This document shows, piece by piece, positions 45,260 to 53,175 of a DNA stretch of 64,000 nt. Source of the stretch: Planctomycetota bacterium (GTDB lineage Bacteria > Planctomycetota > UBA1135 > UBA2386); NCBI GenBank assembly GCA_016716265.1, contig JADJWQ010000006.1:2445501-2509500 (forward strand), in the 5' to 3' direction. Each line of letters starts with the position of its first letter. Positions within the stretch are counted from its first letter, which is position 1. Below the pieces are notes generated by a model, which ran no database searches, had not been told where the DNA came from, and was given only the letters and a program-made list of their open reading frames with translations. The translations under genes and the position numbers were made by a program.

Positions 45260-46157
45260 CGAGGCGCTCCAGCACTACCGCGACGCGGTCGGCACCCTCG
45301 AGCCGATCGCCGCCGACTCGCGCAGCATCGAGGTCCGCCGGCTGTTCGGCAACGCGCTCGAGAACACCGCGGTCTGCCTCGCGATCCTCGGCGAATCGGA
45401 CCAGTCGGACCACATGTTCGAGCGCGCGCTCGCCGAGGCGCGCGAGGTCTGTGCGATGCAGCCCGAGTCGGCGTCGGCGCGACGCGACCGCAGCAGACTG
45501 CTCCACAACACGGCGATCCGCCTGCTGGAGCAAGCTCAGCACGAGGCGGCCTGCGACCGGCTCGCCGCCGCGCTCGACGACCGGGTGGCACTCGCCGACG
45601 CCAATCCGCGGCAGCCGCGCTACGAGTTCGACGTGCTCGCGACCGCGGCGATGCTCGCCGAGACCCGCGCCGACGACGGCGCGAATGGCGCCGCGCTCGC
45701 GCGCGAGATCGTCGACCGCCTGTCTGGCTTCGAGCCACAGCGGCGGGAGCGATCGATGCAGTCGTCGCGCGCGTGCACCGACCTCGCCGCGCTGCTCGAG
45801 GTGATCGCGCGCGACGAGGGCCGCGACCCGGCGACACGATCGCGGGCCATCGAGCGGCTCCGCACGGCCCGGAGCATGCTCCAGTCCGTCCTCGAGCAGC
45901 CACCGGTGACCGCCGGTCGCCACGCCCGGATGGCCTCCGTGTGCGCAGCACTGGCCCGGCTCGCCGGCGACGAGCCCGCGGCTCGCGACGCCGCCGCCAG
46001 CGCGCTGGTCGCGCTGCGCGCCTACGCCGACGCCGCCGACGTCGACGCGCTCACCGGCGCACGCATGCGCACGACGGCCCGCGAGCTCGCCGCCCTGCCG
46101 GGCGAGCTCTGGGACGATCCGGGGGCGGTCGAGGCGCTGACGTCCCGCCTGCGTTGA
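45260..46157 (+). pseudogene. Detached TPR tail of a Ser/Thr kinase
   Basis: It encodes about 298 residues identical in frame to the C-terminal TPR part of the kinase at 29890, without the frameshift that damages that gene, and stops at 46157. The kinase and membrane parts are missing. An open frame extends upstream to 44478, but that part is Arg/Pro-rich and unlike coding DNA, so I regard it as a gene fragment created by duplication. Whether it is transcribed is unknown. Confidence 0.75.
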
Positions 46158-46327
46158 CGCTCACCGGCCGCGGTCGGCGTCGACGAGCGCAGCGAGCAGG
46201 GGATCCCGATCGAGCCTCGGTTCGCAGCCGCTGCCGGGGTGCAGACCATGACCGTGAGCGGGCCGGCAGCCACCGGGCGGTGTGCCGAGCTGTGCCAGAT
46301 CGCCGCGGCGACGGCGCCGCCGCGAGC
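45260..46327 (+). repeat. 1.07-kb duplication, copy B (kinase C-terminus)
   Basis: Second copy of 32349-33415 with the same orientation and the frame intact. It begins and ends abruptly: the left flank is unrelated to the kinase gene, and the right flank begins with a separate dispersed repeat (46328-46502). Confidence 0.9.
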
Positions 46328-46502
46328 ACCGCCCCATCGCCCAGACCTGTGGGCCGAGTGAATCCTCGATGCGCCGCGCTGCGCTCGGGGTCTGCCTGGA
46401 ACCCTCGGGAGCGCTCCCGAGCGGTGGAATCTGCCCGATCTGACTCCCGGCGTCTGCCCGGGACGGGGCGCTCGCTCCACGAGCAGGGCGTCGGACTCCC
46501 AA
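46328..46502 (+). repeat. Dispersed imperfect repeat, copy 1
   Basis: About 175 bases resembling 61992-62197. Shared blocks are ACCGCCCCATCG..CC, CTGTGG.CC, a GATC.GACTCCC block and CTCGCTCCAC; identity by eye is about 70%. It begins exactly where the kinase-tail duplication ends. No protein is recognisable in it. Confidence 0.45.
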
Positions 46503-46510
46503 TTGTCCCT

Positions 46511-47264
46511 CCTGCGGGCGGCGTGCGATCCGACGTGACGGGTGTTGATAACTGCGCCGGGACGACCGACGCTCGGGCGATGGCCGATCACGTCTACAAG
46601 AAGATCGAGATCACCGGTTCGTCCCCGGAGAGCAGCGACAAGGCGATCCAGAACGCCATCGCCAAGGCCGGCGAGTCGATCCGCAACATGCGCTGGTTCG
46701 AGGTCGTGGAAACGCGCGGACAGATCGACGGCGGCGGCATCGCGCACTGGCAGGTGACGATCAAGATCGGCTTCACGCTCGACTGACCCCGCGGCGCGGC
46801 AGGTCGGTTCAGCATTTCGACGGCGGGCGGACCGATCCCGAACTGGCCGTTGGTCAGGGTGGTGATCGACTGCGGGACGACGGGCAGGTCCCTCGACAGG
46901 CGCGCCGGCAGCGTCAGGAAGGCACTGCGCGATCCGCTCGCCGGCACGATGCCCGAATCGAGCACCAGACTGCCCTGACCGATCCACAGGCCGCCGAAAC
47001 GGAGCTGGGTCGGCGGCGCCGGCAGATCGCGGAGGAGGTGCGTGCTGCCGCCCGGCTCGGCGTACGTCGTGGCCCGGAACACCTGGCCCGCTCCCGCGGT
47101 GGTGGAGGATATCGATGGCAGGTACCTCGGCACCGCCAGCCCCGCGCCGAGCACCGGCTGCGCTGCGCCGTGCTGGAATCGAACGCTCGGAAAGTGGATC
47201 ACCGTCCCGCCGGCCGCCTCGACGGCAGGGACCTGGAAGCCTGCCGGTGCGTTGGCGGTGACGA
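46511..47264 (+). repeat. Dodecin-cassette duplication, copy A
   Basis: Homologous to 52300-52823, including dodecin, about 70 bases upstream of it and part of the minus-strand secreted-protein fragment downstream. Copy B lacks 236 bases of this copy (46985-47220). Confidence 0.85.
46580..46786 (+). CDS. Dodecin (flavin-binding), copy A
   Basis: Predicted 68 aa, the exact length of dodecins: small flavin storage/buffer proteins that assemble into dodecamers. The sequence opens with M-A-D-H-V-Y-K-K-I-E-I-T-G and has the flavin-stacking tryptophan W39 in R-N-M-R-W-F-E-V and the ligand glutamine Q58 in H-W-Q-V-T-I-K, ending in I-G-F-T-L-D. No ribosome-binding site stands out. It differs from the second dodecin (52369) at only two residues (G53 versus R, I54 versus V). 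A truncated secreted-protein gene lies convergent just downstream. Functional dodecin is likely. Confidence 0.95.
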   Translation: MADHVYKKIEITGSSPESSDKAIQNAIAKAGESIRNMRWFEVVETRGQIDGGGIAHWQVTIKIGFTLD

Positions 47265-47283
47265 TCTGCGCCGTGCTTCCGAC
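46787..47283 (-). pseudogene. C-terminal fragment of a secreted protein, next to dodecin A
   Basis: Minus-strand reading frame starting directly after an in-frame stop at 47284-47286, so the N-terminus is lost. It contains A-N-A-P-A-G-F-Q-V-P-A-V-E, then the recurrent secreted C-terminal module (L-R-F-G-G-L-W-I-G-Q-G, L-V-L-D-S-G-I-V-P-A-S-G, L-T-N-G-Q-F-G-I-G-P). It has no stop before the convergent dodecin gene; its frame continues antisense through dodecin to 46594. The same gene fragment, more complete upstream but with a 236-bp deletion, lies beside dodecin B. Confidence 0.65.
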
Positions 47284-47291
47284 TCAGACCA

Positions 47292-49493
47292 TCAGTAGCC
47301 GAGCCTGGCGTGGAGTTGCTGCGTGGCACCCCAGCCTGGAACACAGCTGGTGGTCACGGACGGCTCGTTGACCAGCCACTGGAACGTCAGGCGAGAGCCG
47401 AGCATCGCCGGCAGACACGGCACCTCGAACACGTACGAAGCGGCACCGAACGCGATCGAGCTGCCTCCGGCCAGCACCGGCTGGGTGATCAGACACGCAC
47501 CGCACGGAATATCGAGACCGGGTACGCCGACCAGGGCGAGTGCCGCGCTTCCGGTCGATCCGCTCAGCGTGACGCGGAAGTCGTGATTGCCGATCGCGAA
47601 CGGTCCGTCCGTCCCGATCGTCCCAACCGCCCGGCTCGATCCACACTGTCCACCGGCCGACACGATCGAACCGCCCGCGCCGAACGCCGAGAAGCGCGTC
47701 GACAGGACCGCGTAGTCAGTCGTGAGAAGGCCCCACTGGCTGAAGAGCACCAGCGCATCATGCGAGTTCACTCCGGATCGACGCTGTGGCGCGATGTGTG
47801 GCGCCTCCAGACCCAGCGCGGTCGTACTCGTGTGCGTGATGGTGATGGGCAGACCGCAAGGTGTGCAGCGCCCATCGAACTCCCGACCCTCGATTCGATA
47901 GGGAGAGCCGGCGTGGCGCCAGAAGACCGCGAACTTCGAGCCGAGCCACCCCACGTCCGCGGACGACTCGTCCACGGCCGGATCGGTCGCGATCGGGATG
48001 ACCGCGCTAGACACCACCGGTGCGTGTCCAGGATCCGCGAACACGAGCCGACCGTAGAGATCGGCCAAGCTGGCAGAATTCGGCTGCAGGCGCTCCCATA
48101 CGACGAAACTACCGTATTCGTCGCCGTCCATGGAAAGGCCGCCGTGAACTCGGGATGTGGACGGCCAGAAATCGAGAATCAGTGGCGCGTAGACGGGCAC
48201 CCCGCGGTTGTTCACCTCGACCAGTTCTACCCGGGAACCCAAGCCTCCTTCACTCCACGCGACCAACGCTCGTCCATTCATGCGGCTGATTGCGACATCT
48301 CCGACATCACTGCTCGCAGACAGCACATTATGGGGATACTGAAACACCGTGCTGGAGCTCAGCGTTACCGAGGTACTGTACACTCCGATCGGCGTGCCCG
48401 CCGCGGTTGCTGCCACGTACGCGATACCGATGTCGCTCGAGTTCGATTGGCGACGGGCGCTGAGCTTGAGTATCGGAACCGTCGTCAATGTCGTGACCTG
48501 ACCGGAATTCCACACGAACAGGCCGTTTCGGCCACCGAATACAAAGGCGATCGTATTGTTTATGGATGGCGGAATCGCCTGAGCCAGGAGGGTCGGCGTG
48601 ACGGTATATGGGAACTGAGCGAGCCGTCCCGGCATGCCCAGTGGTTGACCATTCGAATCCAAGTATATGCTCCAGAGCTCGGTGTTGCCAGTGAACAGGC
48701 TGCCCGGGCGCACCCAGGACAAGGCATACCGGCGCAAGATGGAATCGTAGACGCAGTCAGTCTCGCCCAATCGGTATCCAGGGCTGTACGACACCACGAC
48801 CGAGCCGATCAGCGGATCGAGCGTCAGCGGGTAGCTCGCCGCGTCCACGAAAGTCCCGGGCAACACGAGCTGCAGCGTTCGCTCGGCGAGCCGCAGGTGT
48901 CCGTCGACCCTCGCGCCCCGGGCATCGACCCCGGTCACCCCGCCGATCGTCACGCCATTCCCGTCGTCGTTGCGGAGCCGCAGCGTACCGTCCGCTGCGA
49001 AGTCCGATCGCAGCTCCGTGCAGAGCGAGGCCTCGACCACCAGGTCTCCTGAGCCCGGCGGCCGCTGCTCGAACACGAGCGACCACTCGAGCCCCTCCGC
49101 GCGCGCGTCGAACCGCTCGAGCACGCCGTTTCCGCGGTCGTACTCCGCGCGATCGCCCGACTCCACCGGGTCGATTCCCGCCGGGACGCCACACAGGCGC
49201 GTGCCGTCCTCGCGCCGGATCTCGCCGAGTTCGATCTCCAGCGCAGCGCTGCGCCCGCCATCGACGCCCGCCGATGCGAAGGCGACGACTCCGGGACGGA
49301 ACCTCGCGGCATAGGCTTGACCGCGGGCGGTCAACTCCCCGGCCGGGTTCCGCTCGGTGGCCGCCAACGGTGCCCAGGGCGGCGTGATGGGCAGCGGCTC
49401 GAGCGCTCGCTGCCCGAGCGCGGCACCGGACATCACGAGGATCGTCACCGCGATCCGATTCACCCGTCCCGGGCGGTGCAGAACGCTGGCCAT
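47292..49493 (-). CDS. Secreted protein with beta-rich C-terminal module
   Basis: Predicted 733 aa; signal peptide ends in A-L-G with Gln at +1. The mature chain looks like a beta-rich adhesive or propeller-like protein: repeated stretches such as F-V-F-G-G-R-N-G-L-F-V-W and A-L-V-A-W-S-E-G-G-L-G-S (residues about 350-450) are suggestive of beta-propeller blades. I recognise no catalytic motif. The last 95 residues (F-R-V-T-L-S-G-S-T-G-S-A-A-L, L-T-F-Q-W-L-V) match the C-terminal module shared by other secreted proteins here. The region 48300-48700 is noticeably less GC-rich than the flanks. It is intact. ATG 49493 is preferred to the longer upstream frame because it begins a signal peptide. 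Confidence 0.85.
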   Translation of the reverse strand: MASVLHRPGRVNRIAVTILVMSGAALGQRALEPLPITPPWAPLAATERNPAGELTARGQAYAARFRPGVVAFASAGVDGGRSAALEIELGEIRREDGTRLCGVPAGIDPVESGDRAEYDRGNGVLERFDARAEGLEWSLVFEQRPPGSGDLVVEASLCTELRSDFAADGTLRLRNDDGNGVTIGGVTGVDARGARVDGHLRLAERTLQLVLPGTFVDAASYPLTLDPLIGSVVVSYSPGYRLGETDCVYDSILRRYALSWVRPGSLFTGNTELWSIYLDSNGQPLGMPGRLAQFPYTVTPTLLAQAIPPSINNTIAFVFGGRNGLFVWNSGQVTTLTTVPILKLSARRQSNSSDIGIAYVAATAAGTPIGVYSTSVTLSSSTVFQYPHNVLSASSDVGDVAISRMNGRALVAWSEGGLGSRVELVEVNNRGVPVYAPLILDFWPSTSRVHGGLSMDGDEYGSFVVWERLQPNSASLADLYGRLVFADPGHAPVVSSAVIPIATDPAVDESSADVGWLGSKFAVFWRHAGSPYRIEGREFDGRCTPCGLPITITHTSTTALGLEAPHIAPQRRSGVNSHDALVLFSQWGLLTTDYAVLSTRFSAFGAGGSIVSAGGQCGSSRAVGTIGTDGPFAIGNHDFRVTLSGSTGSAALALVGVPGLDIPCGACLITQPVLAGGSSIAFGAASYVFEVPCLPAMLGSRLTFQWLVNEPSVTTSCVPGWGATQQLHARLGY

Positions 49494-49801
49494 GGTGTTC
49501 CTGTCGCGTAGGTCCTGGGGACTGATTTCGGTGGAGCCGATCTCGGCGGAGTCGGGGTCGAACCCGAGCTTTCGCCGTGCGCCCCGGTGCTCTCCGCCGG
49601 GACCAGACCCGAGCGCTCGAGCGTGTCGTGCAGTCGCACAGACGTGCAAGCGCGCGAGTGGCTTGGATCCGTCACCGGATTCGGACTTTCTCCACCGGCT
49701 CCCCGCGCCCGGTCCGAAGCGGTGTCAGTCCTGTGTCCGACGTGATCTCGACCAGGTCGGACGGTCACGCCTCAGGGTGTGGCTCTCGGATTGAGTGAGG
49801 C
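49494..49801. other. Gap between secreted-protein gene and ISKra4 copy 2
   Basis: About 300 bases with no coding sequence or repeat that I can support; probably the promoter of the minus-strand gene. Confidence 0.35.
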
Positions 49802-51096
49802 GCGGCGCGGCCTCCAAGGGGCGCGGCGGGAGCGGGGAGCGAGCACAAGATCTTGTGTAAAAAGAACTTGTACAAAACGACGCCCCTCCCTATCGGATGC
49901 AGGATGCAAACCAAGCGTCCTGGGAGGGGCGCCGTCGAAGACCTGATCGTCGTCGCGGTGCCGGCTGCGTGCAAGAGCATGGTGGGTTCGATCGAGGCGC
50001 TGTGCGCCGCGGTCGCATCGCGCGCCGCAAGTGGCGCGGCAGGCCGGGAGGCGATCGACTACGCGGTCTCGGAGGTCATGGTCGCCGAGCTGACCGGCGC
50101 GGTGGAGCGGGACGCGCACGCGGTCTCTCGTGCGAGCTTTGAGCGCGTGCCGCATGAGCTCGGGGCGCTGTACCTTCGTCACCAGGTCAACATCGAGGAC
50201 GCCATCGTGAGCAGCCTCGAGATCCCGGCTGAGGCACGCGCGATCTCGGTATCGCTCGACCCGGCGAGCGTGCCGATGGAGGAGCCCATCCCGCGGCCGC
50301 CCGGTCGGCCCAGGAGGAACGCGCCGAAGATCACGCGCGTCTTCCACATGGCGTACTGCGGCACCGTCACGTTGCACGATGGCAACGGCCGAGCGCTCTA
50401 CTCGATGCGCTTCGGACAAATGCCTGGCATCGACCCCTTGGACGTGTGCAACGCCATGGCGAACGTGGTCTACCGGCTGCGCGAGAAGCAGCCCGAGCTG
50501 CGACTTCAGCTACTCGCTGATGGGGCTCACGAGATGTGGAACCTGCTCGAGTCGAGCTTCCCGGAAAGCCTCTTAGGTCCGCGCCATCTGATGGTCGACT
50601 TCTGGCACGTCCTCGAGAAGCTGTCCGCGGCAGCCGAGGCGATCCAGGGCGCCGAAAGCCGAGCGGTCGTGGCTGGCTGGCGCCGGCTCCTCGAGCGCAG
50701 GAAGGACGCCGTCACGCAGATTCTCGCCGACCTCGAACCGCACTGGTGCGACCCGGTCGACGGCAGCGTGGTCAAGCACGGCCCCATCCACGAGGCCATC
50801 ACCTACCTCACGAATCATGCGCACCGCATGAACTACGCCGGCGCCCGCGCCAAAGGGCTGCCGATCGGCAGCGGAACCGTCGAGGCAACCTGCAAGAGCC
50901 TCATCGGCGTGCGCATGAAGCGCGCCGGATCGCGCTGGAAGCAGGATACCGGCGACCACGTGATCAAGCTCCGCGCGCTCGCGCTCAGCCACCAATGGGA
51001 CGCTGCCATGTCGCGGTTCTTCGCTACGCAGCGGACCGCCGTCCGAGCGCTCGCGGCATGAAAAGAGCGGCTTCGCTCAATACGAGATCCACACCC
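49802..51096 (+). mobile_element. ISKra4-like element, copy 2
   Basis: Same element as 1-1596: the left end matches position 1 of the window and the right end matches 1596, after which both copies diverge. It contains one transposase reading frame (49853-51061) and the same hairpin and palindromes. Relative to copy 1 it has a 300-bp deletion after 50122, exactly 100 codons, in frame. No clear terminal repeats or target duplication could be identified. Confidence 0.8.
49853..51061 (+). CDS. ISKra4-family transposase with internal in-frame deletion
   Basis: Predicted 402 aa, open throughout, starting at a TTG codon. The N-terminal domain is shortened by a 100-codon in-frame deletion that removes residues encoded at 322-621 in copy 1 (conserved D-A-P-R-V-E-I-D-G-K then R-R-A-L-Y-R-P). 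The catalytic core and C-terminal hallmark G-L-P-I-G-S-G-T-V-E-A-T-C-K plus M-K-R-A-G-S-R-W-K are intact. Family transposases are longer (roughly 450-520), so this copy probably cannot transpose. It is translatable and could act as a dominant-negative or in trans; that is speculative. Confidence 0.75.
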   Translation: MCKKNLYKTTPLPIGCRMQTKRPGRGAVEDLIVVAVPAACKSMVGSIEALCAAVASRAASGAAGREAIDYAVSEVMVAELTGAVERDAHAVSRASFERVPHELGALYLRHQVNIEDAIVSSLEIPAEARAISVSLDPASVPMEEPIPRPPGRPRRNAPKITRVFHMAYCGTVTLHDGNGRALYSMRFGQMPGIDPLDVCNAMANVVYRLREKQPELRLQLLADGAHEMWNLLESSFPESLLGPRHLMVDFWHVLEKLSAAAEAIQGAESRAVVAGWRRLLERRKDAVTQILADLEPHWCDPVDGSVVKHGPIHEAITYLTNHAHRMNYAGARAKGLPIGSGTVEATCKSLIGVRMKRAGSRWKQDTGDHVIKLRALALSHQWDAAMSRFFATQRTAVRALAA

Positions 51097-51214
51097 GGCG
51101 GAGGTGCATCGCGGTTGCCGGCGAGAAGAGCGGCACCGGATCGTTGTCGCACCCAGTGACGGGCAGGCGCAGAACCGATGTCGAGTTGTCCGTCGCGCGC
51201 ACTGGCATTGCGTT

Positions 51215-51640
51215 ATGGGGACTCCGCCCGGGCCGGAAGCCGTAGCTACAATCCAAGAAATCCTGCTCGTATATCGACTCCAGCACCTCGCGAATGGCGT
51301 CCTGAACCAGCTTGTCCTCGAACGCCGAGATCCCGATCGGCCTGGTCTTGTCCTTCGCCTTGGGCCGGCTTCTCAGGGACTGGGGACGCGCCGGATCGCC
51401 TGATGCCGATATTGCTTCGACTTCAGCCGCTCATGCAGGTCGACGAGGTTGCCCTCGAGGACCCGCCCGTATCGCTCCTTGGTGACTCCATCCACACCCA
51501 CCGCACCGTCCTTTCGGATCCGGCCGTCGGCCCGCGTCAAGGCCGACACATCCAGCAGGTGCGCCAGTGAGTGGAACCGTCTCTCGGGTTCCCTTCGCGC
51601 TCGTTCCACTACCCTCAGCAGTTGCGGTGACATGCTGCTC
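51215..51640 (-). pseudogene. Group II intron reverse transcriptase (LtrA-like) remnant
   Basis: The minus strand has M-S-P-Q-L-L-R-V-V-E-R-A-R-R-E-P then V-G-V-D-G-V-T-K-E-R-Y and R-H-Q-A-I-R-R-V. After a frameshift near 51370 it reads D-K-T-R-P-I-G-I-S-A-F-E-D-K-L-V-Q-D then L-D-C-S-Y-G-F-R-P-G-R-S. These are RT0-RT2 regions of group II intron reverse transcriptases. The sequence stops being RT-like at about 51215, so the catalytic YADD region and the maturase/endonuclease are missing, probably removed when the ISKra4 element and flanks came in (its right end is at 51096). Confidence 0.8.
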
Positions 51641-52180
51641 GACGTCTATGCGTCGGACATGGGGCCCTCCTGGAGTTCACATCAACACGGCCCGCCTTTG
51701 CTCGGCCGGGTCCGGCGCTACCCGCTCCCCGGCGTCGTCGCTCGTATGCGGCCCTCCGACCCCCTCGTCCTCGTCGGCCGGCGCTGTGGTCTGCTCTCGC
51801 GGACGGCCTTCCTCGGTGCGGACGCTTGTTCCGAGCCGACAGCGCGCGCGCCCGCGTGCACGCTGTGCGTCGGAGTGGGATCACCCGATCTCCGAGGCTC
51901 CGGAATCTGACCCGACGAAGAACGAGGGCCTCCGGAGCTTCTGGGCCGTCCTCTTCGTGCGTGCCATGGTCGAAGACCCCGCCGGGTGCGATCCCCCCCT
52001 CACACTTGGCGGTGGGGTCGCTGTTGCCTTCAGGCAGCACCGAGCCTTGGGCACCCGGGAACATCGTGAGCTTCGTGGCTGCTTGGCTCACGGCCCACAC
52101 GCTCGCGCGCCTACGCATAGCCGAGACCTTTTGCCGGCACCGGCGAAAAGCTCGCTACCGACCGGGGCGGGCTGACCCCC
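51641..52180 (-). ncRNA. Possible group II intron RNA 5' region
   Basis: Directly upstream (minus strand) of the LtrA remnant is a non-coding stretch with structured motifs. Short complementary blocks such as GGTGCCCAAGGC..GCCTGAAGGC occur near 52020-52080, as in domain I of bacterial group II introns. Neither intron boundary (5' GUGYG) nor domain V was identified, so only a partial intron is likely. Low confidence; a structural search would decide. Confidence 0.4.
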
Positions 52181-52299
52181 TGGTCGGACAGCTGTCACTT
52201 CGGGATGTCTGGGCACCCGCTGGACGACGAACAGAGATTCATGAAGTCATCGCATTCTTCACTTCTTTCCGACCAGCCTTGCCTGGTCGCACTGAAGTT

Positions 52300-52823
52300 C
52301 CTACGGGCGGCGAGTGATCCGACGTGAGGCGTATTGATAGCCGCGCCGAGACAGCCGACGCTGGGGCGATGGCCGATCACGTCTACAAGAAGATCGAGAT
52401 CACCGGTTCGTCCCCGGAGAGCAGCGACAAGGCGATCCAGAACGCCATCGCCAAGGCCGGCGAGTCGATCCGCAACATGCGCTGGTTCGAGGTCGTGGAA
52501 ACGCGCGGACAGATCGACGGCGGCCGCGTCGCGCACTGGCAGGTCACGATCAAGATCGGCTTCACGCTCGACTGACCCCGCGGCGCGGCAGGTCGGTTCA
52601 GCAGTTCGACGGCGGGCGGACCGATCCAGAGCCGGCCGTTGGTCAGGTTGGTGATCGACCGCAGGACGACGGGCAGGTCCCTCGACAGGCGCGCCGGCAG
52701 CGTCAGGAAGGCACTGCGCGATCCGCTCGCCCGCACGATGCCCGAATCGAGCACCGGACTGCCCTGACCGATCGACGGCAGGGACTTGGAAGCCTGCAGG
52801 TGCGTTGGCGATGACCTCGCCTT
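52300..52823 (+). repeat. Dodecin-cassette duplication, copy B
   Basis: Second copy of 46511-47264, with a 236-bp internal deletion at the position corresponding to 46985-47220; the junction sits after CGATC near 52773. Confidence 0.85.
52369..52575 (+). CDS. Dodecin (flavin-binding), copy B
   Basis: 68 aa, identical to dodecin A except R53 (Gly in A) and V54 (Ile in A). W39 and Q58 are kept, as is the whole beta-alpha-beta-beta pattern. ATG 52369 is preferred; a longer in-frame start at 52324 would add 15 non-conserved residues. The next feature downstream on the opposite strand is a frameshifted secreted-protein fragment, as at copy A. Two nearly identical dodecins 5.8 kb apart probably reflect segmental duplication rather than functional need. 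Confidence 0.95.
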   Translation: MADHVYKKIEITGSSPESSDKAIQNAIAKAGESIRNMRWFEVVETRGQIDGGRVAHWQVTIKIGFTLD

Positions 52824-53170
52824 CCCGGCCCGCGTCCACGCGGTGGACCCCCGACACCTCGACGGCCGACGGGGCGATGGAAATCGGCAATGACGTGAAC
52901 GTGTCGATCACGCCTCCGGCGAACTCAGCGCGGCCCAAGGCGATCAGGAGCTGGCCGCGGGCTGAGCAGTCAGTGAACGCCGCCCAGGCGGGGGTGCTGG
53001 AACCATCGACCCGGGTCGGGCCGAAGTGGCATCTCTGGAAGCCGATCTGGCGCCCGCCGAAACTGGCAGGACCGCCGATCCGTATGTTGGACACGTGCAT
53101 GAACCCGCCGACGAGCACCGCGAAAGCCGCGACGCATGTGGAGGTGCCGCGCGCACCGCCGCCTCTGGCC
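52576..53170 (-). pseudogene. Secreted (beta-helix-like) protein fragment next to dodecin B
   Basis: Reading right to left: V-S-N-I-R-I-G-G-P-A-S-F-G then F-Q-R-C-H-F-G-P-T-R-V, A-N-A-P-A-G-F-Q-V-P-A-V, then a frame change caused by the 236-bp deletion. The last block is L-V-L-D-S-G-I-V-R-A-S-G..L-T-N-G-R-L-W-I-G-P. The last part is the C-terminal module. The upstream part is repetitive and C/N-rich in a way typical of beta-helix proteins. The N-terminus is truncated against the FucI-like gene at 53176. Non-functional. Confidence 0.65.
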
Positions 53171-53175
53171 GCCGT

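Noticed and set aside
49844..49857. Palindrome CACAAGATCTTGTG as an independent regulatory site
   Set aside because: It is part of the duplicated ISKra4 element, so it is listed with the element and not as a host site.
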